In this document: positions 50,793 to 63,055 of the stretch, piece by piece
Layout of the letters: every line of letters starts with the position of its first letter
How positions within the stretch are numbered: position 1 is the stretch's first letter
NCBI RefSeq assembly: GCF_937616625.2
Contig: NC_065571.1
Span: forward strand, 27,292,201-27,356,200
Origin: Mercurialis annua
Taxonomy: Eukaryota > Streptophyta > Magnoliopsida > Malpighiales > Euphorbiaceae
Length of the DNA: 64,000 nucleotides
Reading direction: 5' to 3'
Made by a program: the position numbers and the translations under genes
The notes under the pieces: model-generated
What the model saw: only the letters and a program-made list of their open reading frames with translations
What the model was told of the DNA's origin: nothing
Database searches by the model: none

Positions 50793-53700
50793 TACTTATA
50801 CTTCTTCTTTTACTTATATAACCAAAGAATACTCTTTCTAAATCATTTTTGATGCTTTCATAGCACAAACATTACCGCTGTTTTCTGTTGCACAACATAA
50901 ACATTACTGCTGTCATTTATGGAATAACTGTTGTCATCTATGGTACAGTTGTACACAACTTACTGACTACCTTTCGTCTATCAACTTTTCTACTTCTGCT
51001 TTACTTGTCCTTATAGACAGTATACTTTCCTTTACCAATATACGAATGCTTATATTAGCATCTTGCAGTTCTCCTCTAAATGTGTCTTATATCTCTCAAT
51101 CACTTTTTATCTCATCCAACTACACTTTCACTTATAGGTTCTCAACCTATAACCTTGACTTCTGTTATCATAAATCTTGGTGCTCCTTTACCTCGGGTTA
51201 TTCACTTATGTTACTTCTCTCCGAGCCTACTTCGGCTATCCGGATCGCTTATCCCGAAGCGTCCGTTTACCAAATAAATTTGGTATTCTGATAGTCGGCA
51301 ATGCGTTGTACAACTTCCGTTTAGACTTCGAGTTGAGGTTCTATCTCGAAGGTATTGAAAATCGACCTCAAAATTGCCTCTTCGAGCTAATTTTGGATGA
51401 CTGCGAAACTGCCGTCATAGCTGTTTTCAAAGCCAATGAACCAAGCATTTAAAGCAGTTTTTTTCCAAATATTATTTCATATTCTTATATTTTGACATCC
51501 AATCTACAACTTCCGTGAAAAGTCGAACTCAATCCGACCTCTTTTTTGTTTCTGAAATCGTCGTTGAAGTTGGATGCTAGCCATACTTGTATTCTTTACG
51601 GACAATACAAACTTTGAACTCATATCTGGGATATCAACTTATTACTAAGTTTTATGATATCACCTTTGAATTCACTTTTATTTTGCTCCTTGAACTTTCT
51701 AGTTCAATGTTTATTATTGGTTGTACCTTTTATAATTAAGAATTATTTTTAATCTTATTATAAATTTTTTATATCTTTTAATCGTTTTAGGGTAATATTG
51801 GTTAAGTATTTTAATCTCCGACCTTACCCTCTTCATCTATTTGAATTTCTTGTTCACTAACAGACTACTCATCCTTCACCTTCAACATGAATCTTTACCT
51901 TGTATAGAATGTCTGTTACTCCTTATCAATCTGTAGTAACTTCATGTTACAGATTGAATTACTGGTTTCCTCTACACTAATGGTGTTGTCGTAGAGATGT
52001 AGGTGTAGGTGTAGGTTATAACCTAATTATCTCACCGTGAAACACCTTCTCACTTACTCCACAATCACCGCAAAACTATACTTCTGACACTAGTTTTCGG
52101 TACCTCCAAGGTTAATTATAATCCTTTTCACACACACATACTCTCCTTGTTCACAGCTAATCGCTATCATAACTGTACTATAGCTGTTACTATCATATTT
52201 AATTAACTGACTACCAACTCTAGCTCTATTTTCAAAACATTTCACTTTGAAAACAAAATGTTCATTAAACATTTTCCACTTTTGGCCAGCCATACTTTAC
52301 ACATTTCTGGCCTGACATTTAAAATACATGTACACTACATGTATATTCCGTTACCAACCAGCCAAGACCCCACAGTCATAAGACTCGGTTCTCGAATTTG
52401 CATCTTTTCAAACTACTGTCTTAACAAAGTTTTTAAATTCATTTATATACATATATGGAGCTTATGTTGATAATTCCAAGTTAATCAAAGTTTACACTTC
52501 TTATCGTCGTCACTTGCACTTTTGGCTTACTGCCAAAATTCAAGCAAGTTCACAACAATACCTTCATCATCGAGCATCTTCTAACGCTCCGTTCGACGAT
52601 TGAAAAGGATAAATCTTAGATAACCGTCTTGAGACTATCATATCCCAATATCAAACCGATCTAACGGTTCAATCACAAGTTATTAGTGTTTTACTATACC
52701 CTGTCAGTTTACAGACAACATGTAAAACTCACTTGTCCAATTCACTATGTCCATCTTCGTTACACCTTGATAACATTTTCATCTAATGTTGGTTCAAGGT
52801 TTGATATACTTTTTAAGTATATTATTTATTTGTTTTATGATTTGTTAATCATTTTCTTAATGAATATGTTAACACGACTTAACCTACTCGGTTCTGAGAA
52901 AACTCACACATCTTTCACCATCTTTCTTTTAGATGTTTCATTGTTGTTTATCATTTGAGTGCTGAGGTTTACACCTCTCAGACTTATGAATTTTGGTTTA
53001 TCTAACAACTCGTGTGGACTTAAGAGATATGTCCAAAATTGACATCTGCTCTGTCTGTAAGACTGATCTCCAATCCATTTAATTAAACACGTATGTATGA
53101 CATTGTTCACATATAGTTACTTGAAGTCAAACAAACTGAGTCGTGTTTAATTAGATCCTACTCTCTTATCTTAATCGCGACAATTTATATTATCTACTCT
53201 CGAACTTTAATTCACTATAAAAGTTCATCACTAGACTTATATCAGTATATACCTGAGTAAGAATATAGATTCTCACTTCCTCTACTCTTCCCATGCTTTC
53301 ATTAATCTCTAATGTCTCGGTATGAAACGTTAGAATTTGGGTCTTTATTATTTATTCTTTTATAATGATACCTATTATTCTTTATTCCTTTTTCTCATCT
53401 ACCTTGTCACTATCACAGAGTTTTCATTTGAACAAATACAGTTTTGTCTTGCTTACACTTACGCTTAACAATACAAATCAGTTTGTCATACAAATACAAT
53501 TTATCTTATCTAAGACAATTATAATTTGTCTTGCCTGCAGGCCTTTTTAATATCACTTTTCAAACAAATTGTGAATTCACAATTCACGGTTCAAAATATT
53601 CTTTGTACAATTGTGCTTCAGGGTGAAGACATCTTTCATCCCCAGGGAGTTGCTATTTCAATTCACTTTTCTTTGATATACTGATATATCAAGATATAAG

Positions 53701-54092
53701 ATGCATGCTCTAGTAAAAATCAGTTTATGTATATATATGTAATATATATAAAATTCAGGTATGCTTCTTCTATAGTGATTTTCGCAACATGAACCTTTGA
53801 TGCATTTGAGCACAATTATATGTTCAAACTGTAAAACAAAACTTTAACAAATTTCTTTTCAAACTACTTCTCTGTGTCATTTCAAAATTTTCCTAATCCT
53901 CACATTAGGATTTGTTGTTCTTTATTTATCATTTATATTATTATTCATCGTCAGGCTGTTTATGAACAGTTATTGTTCATTAATATGTGTGTTCTTGTTT
54001 AAGGACATATTCTTTATTTGTACTTTATGCTTTCTAGTTTTAGTATCTCATACTAAAACATAAACGTACCTACTTAAACGTAAGACACATAT
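50793..54092 (-). other. non-coding internal region of the outer element
   Basis: AT-rich sequence that aligns in reverse with 42944-46404. It contains the GELQDANISIRILVKE remnant (50967-51074, minus), a hairpin TTATAGGTT-CTC-AACCTATAA (51132-51152), and the hairpin at 54038-54058. A 91-codon frame is open on the plus strand (51177-51452, antisense to the element). I find no enzyme domain. Confidence 0.75.
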
Positions 54093-54481
54093 CTAAATGA
54101 TACCTGAGGATGAATGTCGAGGCAGTAGTGCCTCTCGAATCATCAGACCTTTTTCTTGTTTGCATCGGAGTTTAACTATCCCTTTCTGGATACTTCTCAT
54201 ATGGTTCACCTCTCCTAAAAACTGCTCCAGCCCGAACCCTGTATAAGTTGATGCAACAGTAGATTCAGACACTGAATCATAACTATCGTAAATAACATCT
54301 ATGTCTCCCATTGATCTCTCCAGATCCTCTAATCTGATAACATCAATCTAATTATCCATGTCATAAACAAAAGCAGACTCTCCAGCTTCTAATGGATTAG
54401 GCAAGCCCGGCATAACTGGCTGATCAGGCAACCATGTGGATCAGGCGCAACACGTAGCTGAGCTCAACTAGGCTGAAACAT
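54093..54481 (-). pseudogene. conserved short ORF remnant of the non-autonomous family, outer copy
   Basis: Minus-strand counterpart of 42602-42943. After the shared TAG (54348-54350) the frame runs IDVIRLEDLER, MGDIDVIYDSYDSVSEST, FLGEVNHMRSIQKGIVKL and MIREALLPRHSSSG to TAG at 54093-54095. From the Met of MGDI (54311) it is 72 codons without a stop. The function is unknown. It lies about 700 bp after the primer site, where gag would begin in an autonomous element. Confidence 0.6.
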
Positions 54482-55027
54482 GCTAAAACACATGTCGCCA
54501 TAATGCGAGTACCCGTTATAACTGTTATAGAAAACACAGTTTCATATAACACACAACACCTTATTAACACATATAGACAAAACACATAGCAACCACACAC
54601 ATAGTTCAGAGAAAATCTAACTATTTTCTCGAATAAACGATTCTTCTAGAATCTTTGCCTCATTCTGTATTTGAACATAATCAACTTCTTTGAATACTGT
54701 TCAATTGATTTGACCACCGTGTACTACTCTAATAGTGCGTCTCGAACACAGAACATCTCACATGTTCCCTCGTTAGTGACGTGTTTCAAACACAAGAACA
54801 TCTCATATGTTCCTGATCAAACATCACATATACAACACAGGTATACAGATTGTTACTTATAGTTGATTGATTTCAACAACTGAAAACTAATCAAGACATG
54901 ACTCGAATCCTATGCTGCTGTGATAGTCTACTAGAAATCCTCGCAATTCTTAACACAACTTACTTAACAGTATCAGCAACAGTACTTCGAATGGTCAGTA
55001 CTTAAAACGTTGCTCTGATACTAACTT
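54482..55027 (-). other. leader and primer-binding site of the outer element
   Basis: The primer site, rc of 55012-55023, reads TAGTATCAGAGC, one mismatch from TGGTATCAGAGC. The leader aligns with 42050-42601. No gene is seen. Confidence 0.88.
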
Positions 55028-58000
55028 TGTCACAACCCGAATTCCACCCAAATCCAAGTCACGACCGGCGCTAGGGAATGTGAATGGTTGTTCTGAAACT
55101 CGTAGCAAGCCTAGAACCTCTAGAAATGTTTTGCAAATATTATTAAAAGATCGCACCTCGCGTACGATCCGTTTTCAGAAAATACCGTTAAAATGTTTCT
55201 CTATTAACGCAAACACATTCTGAAAACACACATATAAGCAAAATCTGATTTTCAGAAGTACTGGTTGGATAACCACGTTTTCTTAACCCTCGCTTCGTTA
55301 TGAAAACCTGGCGTGGTAGGTACTGGCAATAAAGGACTTATAACCCGCTTGCCTTAACACATAGGAAGCCCCGTTCCGAACCACATGCCATTGTTAATAT
55401 GTTTGATAAAATAAGGCGGACACCTTTGCGTCTCGCAATGGTGGTATTAAACATATTGAAATTCACAGCGGACCGATTACAGATAGCCGGCGTATATAAA
55501 ACATACTGTTTTTAATCCTCTAAAAAACACACGAGACCGACTCGGTAACTATATACAATATGCCACTAAGCAGCCACCCAAAGGTACACACATGCACTAG
55601 ATCCTATGAGAGTATCTAAACAAAGAATTAATGGCACGGCTGCTGACATATTACTTATACTATTACAACATTCTAAGAGTACAAGACTTATGTACAATAA
55701 CCAAGAAGAAGATCTCCCCTGAATTAGGAACATGGAAGCTCGACTAACCTCAAAGCTCATTGCCTGAAAATGGGAAACAACAACGGTGTCAGAAATATAA
55801 ATATTTCTGAGTGAGTAGACAATTTACAGATAAATACCAAAATCGCATAATATATATAAAACAGTTATATATATATAACATATGACCAATTTGTCGATCC
55901 ATATGAAACCCTAATTCACAACTGTCCTAACAGACATACTCTTATCACGAGCTTATAGATAACAGAATAAGGACCGTGAACTAAATAACTGCTGTCCAAT
56001 TCTGTATCCTCGGTACCTGGATCGTAATCATGAAACTGCCATCGCTGTTTATCACACGACCGTAAATGTATTACTTCCGTCTCAGGGTTTACCCGTGAAG
56101 TCAGGGCATTTACTTTCCCAATGACTTAACACGACAGACATACCTCTATTCCTCGACAGAAGTACATCTAGAAATCGTTATTGGTGATCACACAACCCTA
56201 TTGCCACCCAATAGGTAGCTCGTTCAAATGGATCTCCCTTGGCTAGTTTATACTATTGCGATTATGGGTTTAAAACAATTGAATACTGATATTCAAAAGT
56301 AAACATGTAAACTCACAGTACTGCTAAGTCACTACTTAGCACCGCCGTATGTATGACAGACTCTCTGGTATAAACACATTAATAGCTAGTCGAATCAAAC
56401 ATACAAAATACACAAAACAAACACATCAATACCTATTTCTGATATAAACATTTAGGTCCCGAAATCTAGGTTTAGCCAAACATGTAACACATAACACGTA
56501 TAGTCTTTTTCTTATAAAAAACCATTTGCATCGTTTTTCTCTCGAGAAAACGTTAAGACTTTGCTCTAGAAGTCCTTTTAGGTATAATAATACCTAAATA
56601 AAATCATTTACTAGTATCGACTTGATTGTCAAAACAATTCACAGTCGAATATTAATTATTTAGCAACATCGTTTGATAAATCTTTTAACCGGTTAAACGT
56701 CGACTTTCAATCTTTTAAAGTCCATTTTAAACGTTTAACTTTACTTTCAAAATCTCTTTTTAAAAGTCTTTAGCTTAGGTTTAAGAACTCTTTTCACTTT
56801 CTTTCAAAATAAGTTATCGTTTTTAAACATTTTTGTTCGACGAAACTACGTAATACGGATAGGGCAAAAAGCCCCAAATGAATCCCCCCTCCTTCGGTGT
56901 CGGGCTGGTGCACGTTCGTGCACCCCTGGCTAGTGCACGATTGTTTTTTTTCTCCTAACACGTATACACAATCCAATCTATTCAAATTCACATTCGAAAC
57001 AAAATGTATACGTTCGATTCGATATGGTCACCGTTTATAAACGAATATATATTCGAAGTATATCAAAATATATTAAAATAAACGTTTAATACGGGTTTAA
57101 TACCTCGATTACTTGAGTAATCGTTGAAGAAACAGAGTTAGAATCGAGAAACGGACGAATCGCCACGAAACCTAATTTCGCCGTCGCTGCAGAGAGCTAA
57201 GCAGCTCTAACTCATTTGCTTAAATAAGTAAATAAGTTTCTAGGTCATAAATCTCACCCTAAAAAACATATATATATAAATGGCCAAAGTGCGTTTTAGT
57301 ACTAGTTCAATAATACACTTTAAACCAACTTCTAAACTAGTCCTTCGTAGCCCCAATGAAAACGACTTTCAATTTTAGTGAAAATTTATCCAAAAATCAA
57401 GTAAAATCTAAAAAGAATAAAAATATAATTTTAATTCTCAGCCGACTTATATTTTATTGGCAGAAGGTACAAAAAAGCCCTCGAATTTTTCTTAAATAAG
57501 CAAATGAGTTTCTGGGTCATAAATCTCACCCTAGATAACATATATATATATGCGTTTCAGTACTAGCTCAATCATGCACTTTAAACCAACTTCTAAACTA
57601 GTCGTTCGTAGCCCAAACGGAAACGACTTTCAAATTTCGTGAAAATGTACCCAAAAATCAAATAAAATATAAAAAAAAAATTATTCTCATCTGACTTATA
57701 TTTTATTTATACTAAATCATTTTCGATTTATTAGGCCTGTATTGGCCGCGCTTGATAAAATTTATACTCTCAAATTTTATCAAATTTTCATGATAACCTT
57801 TTAAAATTATTTCGCGAATATTGACACCAAAAATATTCGCACGGGACTTATGAATTATTCTGCACCCAATTCATAAGTTTATATTATCCCCGTTAACTAT
57901 ATAAATAACCAAATTTAATTTTCTAAAATTTAAATTTGAAATCCTATTGCCACAATATACTTTAAGGGATGCTTATAAAGTAAATTTATCTTTAAATTTA

Positions 58001-58074
58001 ATTTACCTACTCCCGTCTAATAAAATATTAGATACGTGGCAATATTTTATCCCTTAAAATTACGGGATATTACA
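55028..58074 (-). repeat. 5' LTR of the outer element (3047 bp)
   Basis: On the minus strand it runs from TGTAATATCCCGTAATTTTA to GGGTTGTGACA. It is more diverged from its partner than the nested pair is from each other, and it has a large deletion in the GTGCAC cassette (about 56890-56945). It carries the empty counterpart of the nested element's insertion site at about 57295-57306 and two tandem core-promoter blocks. Confidence 0.94.
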
Positions 58075-58079
58075 TAAAC
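58075..58079. other. target-site duplication TAAAC, right copy of outer element
   Basis: TAAAC follows GGGATATTACA and continues as satellite (GTTTGGCTTAAATCGC). It matches 36109-36113. Confidence 0.93.
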
Positions 58080-58547
58080 GTTTGGCTTAAATCGCTAAGA
58101 AGGTGAAACGTTTGGATTTGTTTCGTAACATTTCAAACGTTTGGCTTTATTCGCTAAAATAGAGAAACGTTTGTATTTCTTTCGTAAAGTTTGACTAAAA
58201 TCATTAAAAAGGCGAAACGTTTGGTTTGGTTTCCCAGCGTTTGTAAACGTTTGGCTTAAATCACTAAAAATGTTAAATGTTTGGATTTGTTTCGTAACAT
58301 TTGTAAACGTTTAGATTTGCTTCGTAACGTTTGTAAACGTTTGACTTCAATCACTAAAAAGGTGAAACGTTTGGATTTATTTCGTAGCGTTTATAAACGT
58401 TTGGCTTAAATTACTAAAAAGGTGAAACGCTTGGATTTGTTTCGTAGCCTTTGTAAACGTTTGCCTTAAATCGCTAAAAAGGTGAAACATTTGGATTTGT
58501 TTCATAACGTTTGTAAACGTTTGGTTTTTATTTTATAACGTTCGTAA
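58080..58547 (+). repeat. 60-bp satellite, plus segment right of the outer element
   Basis: Seven to eight monomers in the plus orientation, several shortened. The segment parallels 59908-60300 (same GACTTCAATCACTAAAAAGG and TAGCCTTTGT variants), so it is one arm of a higher-order module. Confidence 0.93.
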
Positions 58548-59907
58548 ACGTTACGAAACAAATCCAAGCGTTTCACCTTTTTAGCAATTTACAAATGTTA
58601 CGAAACAAATACAAACGTTTCACCTTTTTCACTATTTATGCCAAACAAACACGTTACGAAACAAATGCAAATGTTTCCCCATTTTAGCGATTTAAGCCAA
58701 ACATAAAGGTTAGGAAACAAAACCAAACGTTTCTCCTTTTTAGCTATTTAAGCCAAAGGTTGACAAATGTTATGAAACAAAACCAAACGTTTTACATTTT
58801 TTGCGGTTTAAGCGAAATGTTTAAAATGTTACGAAACAAATCCTAACGTTTCACCTTTTTAGCTATTTAAGCCAAACGTTTACAAATATTACGAAACAAA
58901 TTCAAACGTTTTACCTTTTTAGACATTCAAGCGAAACGTTTACAAACATTACGAAACAAATCCAAATGTTTCACCTTTTTAGCGATTTAAGCCAAACGTT
59001 TACAAACATTACGAAACAAATCCAAACGTTTCCCCTTTTTATTGATTTAAGCCAAACATTTACTAATGTTACAAAACAAATCCAAATGTTTACCATTTTT
59101 AGCGATTTAAGACAAACGTTTAAAACATTCCACCTTTTTCGCGATTTAGATTAATTTAGTTTAATAAATATTAATAACTAGTTAATTATAATAGTCTACG
59201 TTTCCGAAATGGTGAAACAAAACCAAACGTTTCACATTTTTAACGATTTAAGCCAAACGTTTACAAAAGTTACGAAACAAATCCAAATGTTTCACCTTTT
59301 TAACAATTTAAGCCAAACGTTTACAAACGTTACGAAACAAAATTACAAAACAAGTGCACATGTTTCACCTTTTTAGCAATTTAAGCCAAACGTTTACAAA
59401 CATTACAAAACAAATCCAAACGTTTCCCCATTTTAGCGCTTTAAGCCAAACGTTTACAAACGTTATGAAACTAATCCAAATGTTTCACCTTTATAGTGAT
59501 TTAAGCCAAACATTTACAAACAATACGTTACAAATCCAAACGTTTTACCTTTATAGTAATTTAAGCCAACTGTTTTCAAACATTACGAAACAAATTCAAA
59601 TGTATCACCTTTTTAGCGATTGAAGGCAAGTGTTTCGCCTTTTTAGCGATTTAAGCCGAACACGTTTACAAACGTTACGAAATAAATCCAAATGTGTCCC
59701 CTTCTTTGCGAATTAAGCCAAACGTTTACAAACATTACGAAAAAAAACCAAACGTTGAAAACGTTATGAAACTAAACCAAACGTTTCACCTATTTAGAGA
59801 TTTAAGCCAAACCTTTACAAACGTTACAAAACAAAACAAAACGTTTACAAACGATACGAAACATATCCAAGTGTTTCACCTTTTTAGCGATTTAAGCCAA
59901 ACGTTTA
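58548..59907 (-). repeat. inverted satellite segment 3
   Basis: Minus-oriented monomers with marker GCCAAACAAACACG at 58640, AT island at 59148-59199 and AACACGTTTAC at about 59660. It ends at the perfect palindrome centred at 59907/59908. Confidence 0.93.
59148..59199 (-). repeat. AT-rich non-satellite island, copy 2
   Basis: AGATTAATTTAGTTTAATAA to CTAGTTAATTATAATAGTC. It is related to copies at 26168 and 61147, lies 1999 bp before copy 3, and shares ATAGTCTACG with that copy only. Confidence 0.85.
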
Positions 59908-59933
59908 TAAACGTTTGGCTTAAATCGCTAAAA
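59882..59933. repeat. perfect 52-bp palindrome at a head-to-head satellite junction
   Basis: Both arms read TTTTAGCGATTTAAGCC then AAACGTTTA from outside to centre. There is no spacer. Outside the 52 bp the arms continue as imperfect inverted satellite. It could extrude as a cruciform. Confidence 0.95.
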
Positions 59934-60300
59934 TGGAGAAACGTTTGGCTAAAATTGTTAAAAAGGTGAAACGTTTGGTTTTATTTCATAGCGTTTGTAA
60001 ACGTTTGGCTTAAATCGCTAAAAATGTGAAACGTTTGGATTTGTTTCGTAACATTTTTATAATGTTTGGATTTGTTTCGTAACGTTTGTAAACGTTTGAC
60101 TTCAATCACTAAAAAGGTAAAACGTTTGGATTTGTTTCGTAGCGTTTATAAACGTTTGGCTTAAATTGCTAAAAATGTGAAATACATGGATTTGTTTCGT
60201 AGCCTTTGTGAACATTTGGCTTAAATCGCTAAAAAGGTGAAACATTTGGATTTGTTTCGTAACGTTTGTAAACGTTTGTTTTTTGTTTTGTAACGTTTGT
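59908..60300 (+). repeat. plus-strand satellite segment
   Basis: About 6-7 monomers in the plus orientation, paralogous to 58080-58547. The right joint is GTAACGTTTGTAAACATTACG. Confidence 0.92.
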
Positions 60301-60607
60301 AAACATTACGAAACAAATCCAAGCGTTTCACCTTTTTTGCAATTCAATCTGAACGTTTACAAATGTTACGAAACAAATCCAAACGTTTCACCTTTTTCGT
60401 GATTTATGCCAAACAAACACGTTACGTAACAAATCCAAATGTTTCCTCATTTTAGCCAATCGTTTACTATGGTTATGAAACAAAACCAAACGTGTCCCCT
60501 TTTTAGCGATTTAAGCCAAACGTTTACAGACATTACCAAACAAAACCATAAGTTTCACATTATTAGCGATTTAAGCCAAACGATTACAAACGTTACGAAA
60601 CAAATCT
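60301..60607 (-). repeat. inverted satellite segment 4, left part
   Basis: Minus-oriented monomers with marker GCCAAACAAACACG at 60408. It is paralogous to 58548-58850 and 25495-25800, and is interrupted at about 60607 by unrelated DNA. Confidence 0.9.
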
Positions 60608-60803
60608 TAAACAAAATTTAATTACCCGAATCTTAGCTCTTCTCTTTCTAGTTTATTATTACGTAGGTGTCTTTCTCGGTTGAGGGATGGGATAAATGCC
60701 TATATCGCTTTTTAATGTCATTGTCATGTTGTTGCTATTGCTATATTAAAGAATATAATCTCAAAAAGTTGCTTTAGTCGCATTCTTTATAATTATCTGT
60801 TTT
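60608..60803. other. 196-bp non-satellite insert
   Basis: AT-rich sequence (for example AGCTCTTCTCTTTCTAG, TTGAGGGATGGGATAAATGC, GTCATTGTCATGTTGTTGC) with no counterpart elsewhere in the window. Its ends show no clear inverted repeats, and I see no coding frame. It may be a fragment of another element or a captured genomic piece. Confidence 0.8.
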
Positions 60804-63055
60804 ACCTTTTTAGCTATTTAAGCCAAACGTTTACAAATATTATGAAATAAATCCAAACGTTTTACCTTATTATAGATTTAAGCCAAACATTTACAAACTT
60901 TACGAAACAAATCAATACGTTTCACCTTTTTAGCGATTGAAGACAAACGTTACGAAAAAATCCAAACGTTTCCCCTTTTTAGCGATTTAAGCCAAACGTT
61001 TACAAACATTACGAAACAAATCCAAATGTTTAACCTTTCTAGTGAATATAAGCCAAACGTTTACAAATGATACAAAACAAATCCAAATGTTTCCCATTTT
61101 TAGCGATTTAAGCCAAATGTTTAAAACGTTTCCCATTTTTAGAGATTTAGATTAATTTAGTTTAATTAATATCAGTAACTAGTTATTTATAATAGTCTAC
61201 GTTTACGAAAAGGTGAAACAAAATCAAACGTCTCACATTTTTAGCGATTTAAGCCAAACGTTTACAAAAGTTACGAAACAAATCTAAATGTTTCACCTTT
61301 TTAGCAATTTATGCCAAACGTTTACAAATGTTACGAACCAAAATTACGAAACAAATCAAAACATTTCACCTTTTTAGCAATTTAAGCCAAACGTTTACAA
61401 ACATTACGAAACAAATCCAAACGTTTCCCCATTTTAGCAGTTTAAGCCAAACGTTTAAAACGTTACAAAACAAATCCAAATGTTTCACCTTTATAGCAAT
61501 TTAAGTCAAATGTTTACAAACTTTACGTTACAAATCCAAACGTTTTGCCTTTCTAGAAATTTAAGCCAAACGTTTACAAACGTTACGAAACAAATTCAAA
61601 CGTATCACCTTTTTAGCGACTCAAGCCAAGCGTTTCGCCTTTTTAGTGATTTAAGCCAAACACGTTTACGAATGTTACAAAACAATTCCAAACGTTTCCC
61701 CTTTTTAGCGATTTAAGCCAAACGTTTACAAATATTACAAAACAAAACCAAATATTTAAAACGTTACGAAATAAAACCAAACGTTTCATCTTTTTAGAGA
61801 TTTTAGCCAAACGTTTACAAACGTTACAAAACAAAACAAAACGTTTACAAACGATACGAAACAGATCCAAGTGTTTCACCTTTTTAGAGATTTAAGCCAA
61901 ATGTTTATAAACGTTACGAAACAAATCCAAATGTTTCACCTTTCTAGCGATTTAAGCCAAACATTTAAAAACGTTACAAAACAAATCCAAACGTTTGACC
62001 TTTTTAGCGATTTAAGCCAAACGTTAACAAACAAAACCAAATGTTTCACCTTTTTAGCGATTGAAGCCAAACATTTAAAAATTATAAGAAACAAATCCAA
62101 ACGTTTAACGTTTTTAGTGAATGAAGCCAAACGTTTACAAACGTCACAAAACAAAATTAAATGTTTCACCTTTTTAGCGATTGAAGCCAAATGTTTACAA
62201 ACCATATGAAACGAATCCAAACGTTTCACTTTTTTAGCGACTTAACCCAAACGTTGACAAACGTTACGAAAAAAATTCAAACATTTCACCTTTTTAGCAA
62301 TTTTGAACCAAACATTTACAAACTCTACGAAACAAAACCAAACGTTTCCCCTCTTTAGCGATTTAAGCCAACCATCTACAAACGTTACGAAACAAATCCA
62401 AACGTTTAAAACATTACGAAACAAATCCAAACGTTTCACCATTTTAGCAATTTAAGTCAAACGTTTACAAACGTAATGAAACAAATCCAAACGTTTCACA
62501 TTTTTAGAGATGTAAGCAAAATGTTTACAAACGTTACGAAACAAATCCAAACGTTTCACCTGTTTAGCGATTTAATCCAAACATTTATAAACGTTACGAA
62601 ACAAATCCAAATGTTTCACCCTTTTAGGGATTTAAGCCGAATGTTTACTAACGCTACGAAACAAAATGAAACGTTTATTCTTTTTAGCGATTTAAGTCAA
62701 ACGTTTACAAACGTTTCACCTTTTTAGCGATTTAACTCAAACGTTTACAAACGTTACGAAACAAATTCAAACGTTTCACCTGTTTAGTGATTTTGAACCA
62801 AACGTTTACAAACGTTATGAAAGAAAACCAAACGTTTCACCTTTTTAGCAATTTTATCCAAACGTTTACAAACGTTACGAAACCAATCCAAACGCTTAAA
62901 ACGTTACGAAACAAATCCAAACATTTCACCTTTTTACTAATTTAAGCCAAACGTTTACAAACTTTCCGACACAAATCCAAATGTTTTACCTTTTTAGCGA
63001 CTGAAGGCAAGCGTTTCACCTTTTTAGCGATTTAAGCCGAACACGTTTACAAACG
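60804..63055 (-). repeat. inverted satellite segment 4, right part
   Basis: About 37 minus-oriented monomers with AT island at 61147-61200 and AACACGTTTAC variants at about 61660 and 63041. Many units are shortened to about 30-45 bp (for example GTTACGAAACAAATCCAAAC joined to GTTTAAAAC). It ends at ACAAACGTTTCG, where the orientation flips. Confidence 0.92.
61147..61200 (-). repeat. AT-rich non-satellite island, copy 3
   Basis: TTTAGATTAATTTAGTTTAA to AACTAGTTATTTATAATAG. It occupies the same module position as copies 1 and 2. Confidence 0.85.
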
